Assembly: GCA_964423865.1 (NCBI GenBank)
Contig: CAYRGN010000013.1
Span: 1 to 64,000, forward strand
DNA length: 64,000 nucleotides
Source: Leadbetterella sp964423865
Lineage (GTDB): Bacteria > Bacteroidota > Bacteroidia > Cytophagales > Spirosomataceae
Reading direction: 5' to 3'
The notes beneath the pieces were generated by a model, which worked only from the letters and a program-made list of their open reading frames with translations, was not told where the DNA came from and did not search any database. Positions 51,877 to 59,223 of the stretch are shown here, in pieces (the first letter of the stretch is position 1; each line of letters begins with the position of its first letter). Both the position numbers and the translations under genes were made by a program.

Positions 51877-53925
51877 CTACCCGATCATCGCCATGAACTC
51901 CTGTTCGCTAATGGTCTTTACACCCAGGTCAGCCGCTTTCTTGAGTTTCGAAGGACCCGCGCCCTCTCCCACTATCAGGTAATCCAGCTTTTTAGACACG
52001 CCGCTGACCAATCGGCCCCCGTGGGCTTCAATCTTTTTCTCGATTTCTTCCCGGGTAAAGTGTTCGAAAGTTCCCGTGTAAAGTAGGGTCAGTCCCTCCA
52101 GGCCGTTTCCTTCCTTTTCCGTAACGATGTTCTCCGCTTCCAGCGTTACCCCCGCGGTCCTGAGTTTTTCCAGGAATGCCCTGTTCTTTTCCGATCCGAA
52201 ATAATCGTGAATACTTTGGGCCACTTTTTCTCCCACATCGGGCACCGCCATCAACTCCTCGTATCCCGCGCTTTTCAGGGCATCTATATGCTTAAAATAC
52301 TGGGCCAGCTTCTGCGCGGTGGTCTCCCCCACAAAGCGGATTCCCATACCGAAGAGTACTTTGGAGAAAGGTTCACTTTTCGATTTCTCAATGCCTTCCA
52401 GGATATTCCGTACCGTCTTCTCCTTAAAACTCACTTTTCTTTCCCTGCCCGTTTCTTCATCCACATGCACCTTTTCCAGACCCAGCAGCCCGTCAAATTC
52501 CAGGGAATACAGGTCGGCCGCATCGCAGATCAGCCCGTTTTCAAGAAGAATATCGATCTTCCCTTCACCCAGACTTTCAATATCCATGGCCTTCCGCTGA
52601 ATAAAATGTTCAATAGCCCCTTTGATCTGGGGCAGGCAGGCATCGGTATTCGGACAATACCAGGCGGCTTCGCCCTCGTTCCGGTGCAGGGTGGAGCCGC
52701 AGGCAGGACAGTACTCCGGAAAGCGGATCAACTCCCGATGTGGATTAGGCCGCCCGGTATCCACTCCCGTCACTTTGGGGATAATCTCCCCCGCCTTTTC
52801 CACAAAAACGTAGTCGCCCACGGCCAGTCCCAGACGCTCGATCTCGTCCGCGTTATGCAGGGTAGCGCGCTTCACGGTGGTCATAGACAATTCCACGGGC
52901 TCCAGCTCGGCCACGGGCGTCACCGCGCCGGTCCGGCCCACCTGAAAAGTAACGCCCAGCAGGCGAGTCGATTTCGATTCCGCCTTGTATTTATAGGCGA
53001 TGGCCCAGCGCGGGCTTTTCGCCGTAAAACCCAACTCCTCCCTTTGGTCATACCGGTTTACCTTCACCACAATGCCGTCTGTAGCACACACCAACCCGTG
53101 CCGGTTTTCCTCCCATTCCCGGATATAAGCGATAACCCCTTCGATATCGCTTACTTTTTCCCAGGAATCCGACACGTTAAAACCGGCCGATTTAAGCGCT
53201 TTCAGGCTTTCTTCGTGCGTACTGAATTTTTCATTGCCCGAAATAAACTGGTACACGAAACAATCCAGCCTCCGCGAGGCCACCACGGCTGAATCCTGGA
53301 GCTTAAAAGTACCCGCCGCCGCGTTTCTGGGGTTCGCCAGCAGGGCCTCCCCGTTCTCCTCTTTCCGGGCGTTAATTTCCCGGAAAACCTCGTTCGGCAT
53401 AAAACCTTCTCCCCTTACCTCGAATGCCGGTCCGAGGAGGTCATGGAATTTCCGCACGTTCAGGGGTAAGGAACGGATAGTCTTCACGTTCGCGCTGATG
53501 TCGTCGCCCTGTACCCCGTCGCCCCGGGTCACTCCCCGGGCCAATATACCGTCTTCGTAGGCGATAGAAAGCGAAATTCCGTCGAACTTAATTTCACAGA
53601 TATACTCGTACACCTCCCCGTTCAATCCCTTTTTCACCCGGCTGTCCCATTCGCGCAGTTCTTCTTCACTGTAGGTATTCGACAAAGACAGCATCGGGAA
53701 ATTATGCCTCACCGTAGCGAAATTCCGGGTAATTCCGCCGCCTACCCGCTGGGTAGGACTGTCCGGCAAGCGCAGGTCCAGGTTTTCCGCTTCCAGTTTT
53801 TCCAGCTCCTTGAGCAGCTGATCAAATTCATAATCGCTGATCTCCGAAACCGCCTCCTGGTAATATTTGTCGTTATAGTAATTCAGAAGATCCGTCAACT
53901 CCTGTATACGGGTTTGTATATCCAT
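51877..53925 (-). CDS. ligA: NAD-dependent DNA ligase
   Basis: A 682-residue NAD-dependent ligase that seals nicks in replication and repair. Visible in order: the Ia domain with YYNDKYYQEAVSEISDYEFD, the adenylated lysine in CEIKFDGIS, the OB-fold, the zinc finger CPACGSTL ... CPNTDAC, helix-hairpin-helix segments (FVGETTAQKLAQ, MAVPDVGEKVAQSI) and a C-terminal BRCT domain (LEGLTLLYTGTFEHFTREEI). Length and domain set are standard. The ATG is preceded by a candidate promoter at 53945-53977. Confidence 0.97.
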   Translation of the reverse strand: MDIQTRIQELTDLLNYYNDKYYQEAVSEISDYEFDQLLKELEKLEAENLDLRLPDSPTQRVGGGITRNFATVRHNFPMLSLSNTYSEEELREWDSRVKKGLNGEVYEYICEIKFDGISLSIAYEDGILARGVTRGDGVQGDDISANVKTIRSLPLNVRKFHDLLGPAFEVRGEGFMPNEVFREINARKEENGEALLANPRNAAAGTFKLQDSAVVASRRLDCFVYQFISGNEKFSTHEESLKALKSAGFNVSDSWEKVSDIEGVIAYIREWEENRHGLVCATDGIVVKVNRYDQREELGFTAKSPRWAIAYKYKAESKSTRLLGVTFQVGRTGAVTPVAELEPVELSMTTVKRATLHNADEIERLGLAVGDYVFVEKAGEIIPKVTGVDTGRPNPHRELIRFPEYCPACGSTLHRNEGEAAWYCPNTDACLPQIKGAIEHFIQRKAMDIESLGEGKIDILLENGLICDAADLYSLEFDGLLGLEKVHVDEETGRERKVSFKEKTVRNILEGIEKSKSEPFSKVLFGMGIRFVGETTAQKLAQYFKHIDALKSAGYEELMAVPDVGEKVAQSIHDYFGSEKNRAFLEKLRTAGVTLEAENIVTEKEGNGLEGLTLLYTGTFEHFTREEIEKKIEAHGGRLVSGVSKKLDYLIVGEGAGPSKLKKAADLGVKTISEQEFMAMIG

Positions 53926-53944
53926 TGCCTATCGTTTATCGGAA

Positions 53945-53977
53945 CAAAAATAGTATTAAAACCTCCTATAAATACAA
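53945..53977 (-). promoter_or_regulatory. Candidate ligA promoter
   Basis: On the minus strand TATTTTTG (53952-53945) fits TAnnTTTG, with TTG (53977-53975) 22 bases upstream. Confidence 0.45.
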
Positions 53978-54100
53978 TTTCTTTCAAAACATAGGCTCGA
54001 CAAACCCCTTCCATTCTTAATTTATTTATATATCAATCCCCTTCTTTATGAAATAAATTTAGTAATTTGCAAAAAACTTTAATCCAATTCATAGTGTGGC

Positions 54101-55264
54101 ATGGCTAAAATTTTAGTGATTGACGACGAAAAAACCATACGTGATGCCATGAGAGATATCCTCGAATACGAGGGTTACGAAATAGACGAGGCCAAAGACG
54201 GTCAGCAGGGCCTGGAAATGGTTCGTTCCGGAAAATACGATATCGCGTTATGCGACATAAAGATGCCTAAAATGGACGGCTTCGAGGTATTGCTCAAAGC
54301 CCGTGAAGAAGGTGTGCTTACCCAGTTTGTCATGGTTTCCGCCTTTGGCAATGTGGAAAATGCGGTAGAGGCCACCAAGAGAGGCGCCTTTGACTTCATC
54401 ACCAAGCCGCCCGATCTGAACCGGCTGCTCGTGACCGTACGGAACGCCATTGAAAAAAGCAACGACACGGAGGTGATCAAAACGCTTAAAAAGCGGGTAT
54501 ACAAAATCAACGAGATCGTGGGCGACTCTCCCCTGATCATGAAGGTGAAAGACACCATTGAAAAGGTAGCTCCTACGGAAGCCCGTATCCTGATCACCGG
54601 CCCTAACGGCTCGGGCAAGGAAATGGTGGCCAAACAAATTCACGAACGTTCACACCGGGTAAAAAAACCGCTCATCGAGGTCAACTGCGCGGCTATTCCT
54701 TCGGAACTGATCGAGTCTGAGCTTTTCGGACACGAAAAAGGCGCATTTACCTCCGCCGTCAAGCAGCGTCTCGGAAAATTTGAGCTGGCCGACAGCGGCA
54801 CCTTGTTCCTCGATGAGATCGGAGACATGAGTCTTTCCGCCCAGGCCAAAGTACTGAGAGCCTTACAGGAGAATAAAATCACAAGGGTAGGAGGTGAAAA
54901 GGAGGTAAAAATCAATGTCAGGATCATTGCGGCTACCAACAAAGACCTCAAAAAAGAGATCGAAGCAGGAAACTTCCGGGAAGATCTTTACCACCGCTTA
55001 AACGTGATTCCTATCTACGTTCCGCCCCTGTCGGAAAGAAGGGAAGACATCCCCCCGCTGGCGGAAAAATTCCTCCAGGATGTAGCGGAAGAATACAGCG
55101 ACCAGCCCAAAACTTTCAAGCCCGATGCCATGGAACATCTCAAGAGCCTTCCGTGGACCGGGAACGTCCGCGAACTCCGGAATGTGGTGGAGCGACTGGT
55201 GATCATGTGTGGACAGGAAATCACCGTTGATGAAGTAAAATTATACGCCGGACTCGGCTTATAA
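54101..55264 (+). CDS. NtrC-type response regulator without DNA-binding domain
   Basis: A 387-residue protein: a receiver domain (LVIDDEKTIRDA, phosphorylated Asp52 in LCDIKMPKMDG) and a sigma54-activator AAA+ domain. The P-loop reads GPNGSGKE (167-174), Walker B LFLDEIGD (around 238) and the arginine region GNFREDLYHRLNV. The sigma54-contacting loop, GAFTGA in classic activators, is GAFTSA here (214-219). The protein ends at ITVDEVKLYAGLGL, just after the AAA+ lid, so the usual Fis-type helix-turn-helix (about 60-80 residues) is absent. No histidine kinase gene is adjacent. Its action is therefore unclear: an enhancer-independent activator or a non-transcriptional AAA+ switch. Confidence 0.92.
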   Translation: MAKILVIDDEKTIRDAMRDILEYEGYEIDEAKDGQQGLEMVRSGKYDIALCDIKMPKMDGFEVLLKAREEGVLTQFVMVSAFGNVENAVEATKRGAFDFITKPPDLNRLLVTVRNAIEKSNDTEVIKTLKKRVYKINEIVGDSPLIMKVKDTIEKVAPTEARILITGPNGSGKEMVAKQIHERSHRVKKPLIEVNCAAIPSELIESELFGHEKGAFTSAVKQRLGKFELADSGTLFLDEIGDMSLSAQAKVLRALQENKITRVGGEKEVKINVRIIAATNKDLKKEIEAGNFREDLYHRLNVIPIYVPPLSERREDIPPLAEKFLQDVAEEYSDQPKTFKPDAMEHLKSLPWTGNVRELRNVVERLVIMCGQEITVDEVKLYAGLGL

Positions 55265-55265
55265 A

Positions 55266-55293
55266 CAAAAAAGGGGCCTCTCAGCCCCTTTTT
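55266..55293. terminator. Bidirectional terminator between two convergent genes
   Basis: AAAAAAGGGGC and GCCCCTTTTT with a six-base loop; A-run and T-run serve both directions. Confidence 0.85.
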
Positions 55294-55301
55294 CAATGCC
55301 T

Positions 55302-55559
55302 TTAACTTCGTTTTATAAAACTAATCAGAAACAAAATTACCAATGCGCCGATCACGGCCGAGATGATATTGGCAATCACGCCCGAACCGATGGAAATATC
55401 CAGGGCATCAAAAAGCCAATTACCCACTACCGCACCGATGATACCCACTACAATGTTCCCAATCAGCCCGAAACCCATCCCCCTCTTGATCTCACCTGCA
55501 AGCCAGCCGGCTATAGCACCGATAATAACCGCATACAAAATACCGTTCATAAAATCCAA
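55302..55559 (-). CDS. GlsB/YeaQ/YmgE family membrane protein
   Basis: An 85-residue protein with three membrane segments (ILYAVIIGAIAGWLAGEI, GLIGNIVVGIIGAVVGNWLF, IISAVIGALVILFLISF). The glycine-rich GWLAGEIKRGMGFGLIGNIV is the transglycosylase-associated (GlsB/YeaQ/YmgE) signature. These small proteins are often stress-induced; their function is not settled. Convergent to the response regulator gene, sharing a terminator. Confidence 0.9.
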   Translation of the reverse strand: MDFMNGILYAVIIGAIAGWLAGEIKRGMGFGLIGNIVVGIIGAVVGNWLFDALDISIGSGVIANIISAVIGALVILFLISFIKRS

Positions 55560-55656
55560 GTTTAGGTTAATAATTGATTTTCCAGGTACTAAGTTAGGAA
55601 AACATTGACAAAATCAAATAAATTATTGGTTTTATTATATAATAAGTCTAGATTTC

Positions 55657-56829
55657 TTAATATTCAAACACGCCCGCTTCACTACGAATAGTCAGCTTTT
55701 TCCCCTCAAAAGGCGTTACCCTACCCACAATCCGGGCTTCTATCCCAAAAGATTCCGAAATACGTATCACCTCTGACGCATAGGCTTCCGGCAGGTAGAT
55801 TTCCAGGCGATGCCCCATATTAAACACTTTGTACATCTCTTTCCAGGAAGTTCCGCTCTCTTTCCGGATCAGGTCAAACAGGGGCGGCACCGGGAACAGG
55901 TTATCTTTGATTACGTGTACTCCGTCTACAAAATGCAGCACTTTGGTCTGGGCTCCGCCACTGCAATGCACCATTCCGTGTATTTTCCCTTTCAACACTC
56001 TGATCAGCTCTTTCGCCACAGGCGCGTACGTACGGGTGGGGGAAAGAATCAGCTTTCCCACATTCACCGCCAGAGAGTCGTCAATCTTCACTTCGTCCAG
56101 CAACTCTTTGGAACCGCTGTATACCAGGTCGGAGTCTATGGAATTGTCGTAACTCTCCGGATATTGCTCCGCGTATTTTTTACCCAACACATCGTGGCGC
56201 GCCGAGGTGAGTCCGTTACTCCCCATTCCTCCGTTATATTCCTCCTCATAATGCGCCTTGCCGTAGGAAGCCAGTCCTACAATCACATCCCCCCCCGCGA
56301 TCCGGTCGTTGGAAATGATTTCGTCCCGCCGCATCCGGGCTATCACGGTCGTATTAACCGTAATGGTTTTCACCAGGTCGCCCACGTCGGCGGTTTCCCC
56401 GCCCGTACTGTAAATTTCCACTCCGTTTCCCCTGAGCATACTGAGCACTTCTTCGCTCCCGTTGATCAGGGCGGAAATCACCTCCCCCGGAATCTTGTGC
56501 TTATTTCGGTCGATAGACGATGACACCAGGATAGGCCCGGTAGCACCCACACAGATCAGGTCATCGGTATTCATGATGATGGAATCCTGGGCAATGCCCT
56601 TCCAAACCGACAAATCACCCGTTTCCTTCCAGTACAGGTAAGCCAGGGAGGTCTTGGTTCCCGCCCCGTCGGCATGCATAATATTACAATATTCCGGGTC
56701 TCCCCCTAAAATATCGGGGGAAACCTTGCAAAATGCCCGGGGGAACAATCCCTTGTCCAGGTTTTCAATTGCTTTATGTACATCTTCTTTGGAAGCCGAA
56801 ACGCCCCTTTGCATATATCGTTCTGACAT
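55657..56829 (-). CDS. purM: Phosphoribosylformylglycinamidine cyclo-ligase (AIR synthase)
   Basis: A 390-residue enzyme of purine synthesis that closes the imidazole ring of aminoimidazole ribotide using ATP. The N-terminal half has MHADGAGTKTSLAYLYWKET, the Asp-rich QDSIIMNTDDLICVGATGP and GGETADVGDLV. The C-terminal half contains VHCSGGAQTKVLHF and FNMGHRLEIYLP, the conserved end of PurM. It is longer than the E. coli enzyme (345), as common in Bacteroidota. Divergent from the thioesterase gene, with its own -7 element at 56846-56853. Confidence 0.92.
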   Translation of the reverse strand: MSERYMQRGVSASKEDVHKAIENLDKGLFPRAFCKVSPDILGGDPEYCNIMHADGAGTKTSLAYLYWKETGDLSVWKGIAQDSIIMNTDDLICVGATGPILVSSSIDRNKHKIPGEVISALINGSEEVLSMLRGNGVEIYSTGGETADVGDLVKTITVNTTVIARMRRDEIISNDRIAGGDVIVGLASYGKAHYEEEYNGGMGSNGLTSARHDVLGKKYAEQYPESYDNSIDSDLVYSGSKELLDEVKIDDSLAVNVGKLILSPTRTYAPVAKELIRVLKGKIHGMVHCSGGAQTKVLHFVDGVHVIKDNLFPVPPLFDLIRKESGTSWKEMYKVFNMGHRLEIYLPEAYASEVIRISESFGIEARIVGRVTPFEGKKLTIRSEAGVFEY

Positions 56830-56845
56830 AACTCTAAATTTACCA

Positions 56846-56853
56846 CAAAGCTA
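56846..56853 (-). promoter_or_regulatory. -7 element of purM
   Basis: TAGCTTTG on the minus strand fits TAnnTTTG, 16 bases before the purM ATG. Confidence 0.45.
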
Positions 56854-56881
56854 CGGAAAAACTATGTAACACTAATTTATC

Positions 56882-56889
56882 TAACTTTG
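56882..56889 (+). promoter_or_regulatory. -7 element of the thioesterase gene
   Basis: TAACTTTG fits TAnnTTTG and ends 15 bases before the ATG at 56905. This makes the TTG at 56887 an unlikely start codon, since it is part of the promoter. Confidence 0.5.
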
Positions 56890-56904
56890 CAAAAAAAACA
56901 CATC

Positions 56905-57435
56905 ATGCCGAAAGCGAAATTCGTGAGGGAGTCACATACGGTCATGACCGAGATGGTTTTCCCTAACGACACCAACACTCTTTCCAACCTCATGGGCGGA
57001 AACCTCATGCGGTTAATGGATATCGCAGGGGCCATTTGTGCCCAGAAACACACCAACCGCATTGTGGTCACGGCCTCGGTAGATAACGTCTCCTTTGTCA
57101 GCCCCATTCCCCTGGGCAATGTAGTCACTCTCGAAGCCCGGATTACCCGGGCGTTTACCACCTCCATGGAGGTGGTAGTCGATGTCTTCTCCGAGAACAT
57201 CCCTGCCGGTACCAAAAACAAGACCAACCAGGCCTTTCTTACCTTTGTGGCGGTAGACCAGACCGGTCGGCCCATTGAAGTACCGGAAGTAACCCCGGAA
57301 ACCGAAGAAGAAAAGATACAATACGCCAGGGCCCTGCACCGCCGCCAGCTACGCCTTCTGATGGCCGGCCGACTCCAGGCCGCCGACGCAGAAGAGCTGA
57401 AAAAGACCTTTTTCGAACAGCCTGCATCCGTTTAG
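56905..57435 (+). CDS. Acyl-CoA thioesterase (hotdog fold)
   Basis: A 176-residue hotdog-fold enzyme of the YciA/BACH type. It hydrolyses acyl-CoA esters to free acid and CoA. NTLSNLMGGNLMRLMDIAGA contains the catalytic region of the family, followed by VTASVDNVSFVSPIPLGNVV and NQAFLTFVAVDQTGRPIEVP. The C-terminal 40 residues are a charged helix. The ATG at 56905 is chosen because the upstream TTG lies in the promoter. Confidence 0.9.
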   Translation: MPKAKFVRESHTVMTEMVFPNDTNTLSNLMGGNLMRLMDIAGAICAQKHTNRIVVTASVDNVSFVSPIPLGNVVTLEARITRAFTTSMEVVVDVFSENIPAGTKNKTNQAFLTFVAVDQTGRPIEVPEVTPETEEEKIQYARALHRRQLRLLMAGRLQAADAEELKKTFFEQPASV

Positions 57436-57511
57436 AGCATATCTAAAATGCATCCCGGAAGTCTGTTTTGCAAATTTAAACATGCGCTTAGTTCGAATTG
57501 CGCATTAGAAA

Positions 57512-57543
57512 TTTGGGGGAATTCAATCTAACTCGTATCTTTG
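57512..57543 (+). promoter_or_regulatory. Promoter of tRNA-Arg
   Basis: TTTG at 57512-57515 and TATCTTTG at 57536-57543 are 20 bases apart, matching the promoter of tRNA-Gln in layout. Confidence 0.7.
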
Positions 57544-57571
57544 CGTACTTTTTGAGGCACGTACTCAAACC

Positions 57572-57643
57572 GGCTCCATAGTTTAAAGGATAGAACGAAG
57601 GTTTCCGGTACCTTTGGTGGGGGTTCGATTCCCTCTGGAGCTA
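57572..57643 (+). tRNA. tRNA-Arg (anticodon CCG)
   Basis: Acceptor strands GGCTCCA and TGGAGCT pair with one G-T; the anticodon stem AAGGT/ACCTT is perfect with loop TTCCGGT giving anticodon CCG; the T arm is GGGGG TTCGATT CCCTC. CCA is not encoded. The 3' end borders an AT-rich insert with a Fic gene. Confidence 0.92.
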
Positions 57644-57645
57644 CG

Positions 57646-57695
57646 AAAAGCCCGTATAGATCCCATAACAAGATCAATACGGGCTTTTGTTTTTT
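57646..57695 (+). terminator. Terminator of tRNA-Arg
   Basis: AAAAGCCCGTAT and ATACGGGCTTTT form a perfect 12-bp stem followed by a T-run. Confidence 0.85.
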
Positions 57696-57780
57696 ACTAA
57701 TCTCAGACTTTTAAAATCATAGTGGTAACAGGAAACCTTAAAAATAGTTAATTAAAAAAAGAGTACTTTATTTTAATACC

Positions 57781-57877
57781 AAAGTTCTTATTTAAAAAAT
57801 CAACACATTTTTTAAATAAGAACTTTTTTATTTAATTTAGCTCATACAATTTTAAATAAGGCGCAAACTTATTTAAA
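57781..57877 (+). promoter_or_regulatory. Four-box operator region of the Fic gene
   Basis: The box CTTATTTAAA occurs at 57787-57796 and 57868-57877, and inverted (TTTAAATAAG) at 57811-57820 and 57851-57860, giving two facing pairs. Pair 1 is part of a perfect inverted repeat with 20-bp arms and a six-base loop (57781-57826). The last box ends 22 bases before the Fic ATG. The Fic protein has its own C-terminal helix-turn-helix, so self-regulation is plausible. Confidence 0.65.
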
Positions 57878-57899
57878 GTTTGATTTAATTTCTATATCA

Positions 57900-59021
57900 A
57901 TGAAAGATTTCAAAGCAGGAACCTACATCAACCAAGGATACTACAAAAGCTTTCAGCCTACCCAACTGAATAAACAATGGCTATTGAACGATATGGAGCT
58001 ACAACAACTACTGTCTCAAGCCGACCGACAGATGGGTCGTTTGGATATGTATTCCGAATACATTCCCAATATCAACCTGTTCATTAGTATGCACGTAGCC
58101 AAGGAAGCTACACAAAGCAGCAAGATTGAGGGTACGCAAACCAACATTGAAGATGCTTTTTTGGATAAAGAAGATTTGGGAGTTGAACGAAGAGACGATT
58201 GGGTAGAAGTTCGTAATTATATAGAGGCTATGAATAAAGCTATTCAGAAACTCCACGATTTGCCTTTTTCATCCCGGTTGATCCGTGATACCCATCGCAC
58301 TTTATTGAAAAGTGTTCGTGGAGAATATAAATTACCCGGCGAATTCCGGACCAGTCAAAATTGGATCGGCGGCGCCAGTATAAATGATGCTACTTTCATA
58401 CCCCCTGTACATACTTCTGTGCCGGAGTTGATGAATGATTTGGAGAAATTTGCGCATAACGAAGACCACTTTTTCCCTGATTTGCTAAAGATTGCATTGA
58501 TACATTACCAGTTTGAGACTATTCACCCTTTTTTGGATGGAAACGGTCGTGTAGGGCGCTTATTGATTACGCTTTATTTAGTAGATAAAGGAATTCTTAA
58601 AAAACCGATTTTATATTTATCGGATTTTTTTGAACGCAACCGAGGACTATACTACGATAATTTGATGCGTGTCCGCACACATAATGATGTAAAACAGTGG
58701 TTGAAGTTTTTTTTGGTAGGTATCATTGAAACAGCAAAAAGCGGGGTGGCTACATTCGATGCTATATTAAAATTAAAAAAGGAGAAAGAAGAATTAACAC
58801 AAAAAAACAGTACACGAAGCCATCATATACTTAATATACTAGAACATTTATATCAACGCCCCATCATCAATGCTCAACAGGTAGTAGAATTTACAGGCGT
58901 ATCAATGCCAACTGCCTACAAAATTATTGATGAGATGGAGCAATATGAAATATTAAAGGAAATGACCGGTGGTAAAAGAGGGCAAATATTTATGTTTGAA
59001 CCTTATATAAAATTATTCTGA
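57900..59021 (+). CDS. Fic-domain AMP-transferase with C-terminal winged helix
   Basis: A 373-residue Fic protein that transfers AMP (or a related group) to a target protein. The active-site motif HPFLDGNGRVGR is complete at residues 209-220. The inhibitory motif SSKIEG (Ser73, Glu77, Gly78) lies N-terminal to it, which makes it a class II, self-inhibited Fic. The flap and NWIGGASINDATFIPP segment is normal. The C-terminus (AQQVVEFTGVSMPTAYKIID) is a winged helix. The gene is AT-rich compared with its neighbours and follows tRNA-Arg. In Bacteroidota such Fic genes often sit inside type I restriction operons; only a remnant follows here. Confidence 0.93.
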   Translation: MKDFKAGTYINQGYYKSFQPTQLNKQWLLNDMELQQLLSQADRQMGRLDMYSEYIPNINLFISMHVAKEATQSSKIEGTQTNIEDAFLDKEDLGVERRDDWVEVRNYIEAMNKAIQKLHDLPFSSRLIRDTHRTLLKSVRGEYKLPGEFRTSQNWIGGASINDATFIPPVHTSVPELMNDLEKFAHNEDHFFPDLLKIALIHYQFETIHPFLDGNGRVGRLLITLYLVDKGILKKPILYLSDFFERNRGLYYDNLMRVRTHNDVKQWLKFFLVGIIETAKSGVATFDAILKLKKEKEELTQKNSTRSHHILNILEHLYQRPIINAQQVVEFTGVSMPTAYKIIDEMEQYEILKEMTGGKRGQIFMFEPYIKLF

Positions 59022-59023
59022 CC

Positions 59024-59104
59024 ATGCACGATAAAAGAACCGACCTACAAGATAAATACCTGATCCATTTACTGTGTGAAAACCTGATGGTTTACCATAC
59101 ATGA
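59024..59104 (+). pseudogene. N-terminal remnant of a gene downstream of fic, possibly hsdR-like
   Basis: Two bases after the fic stop, an ATG opens MHDKRTDLQDKYLIHLLCEN and then ends after a few more residues. If one C is added at about 59080 the frame continues PDGLPYM, which suggests a one-base deletion. Starts of the form DLQxKYLIxxLCExPDGL occur, as I recall, in Bacteroidota type I restriction subunits, and Fic genes often accompany them. Nothing else of such a gene is present. Confidence 0.4.
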
Positions 59105-59114
59105 ATGAGAAGTA

Positions 59115-59147
59115 CTTGACAAAGAACTAAAACTTCCTTTAATTTTG
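59115..59147 (+). promoter_or_regulatory. Candidate promoter of the TonB-dependent receptor
   Basis: TTGAC at 59115-59119 and TAATTTTG at 59140-59147, the latter fitting TAnnTTTG; about 75 bases of leader to the ATG at 59224. A short hairpin CGAAGACGC/GCGTCTTCG-like sequence lies in the leader around 59185-59200. Confidence 0.4.
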
Positions 59148-59223
59148 GTAAGAAGAGCAAAATCGATGTTAAACACCCCCCAAGACCTTCGCGTCTTCGG
59201 ATATTTTGAAATGATATAGACCC

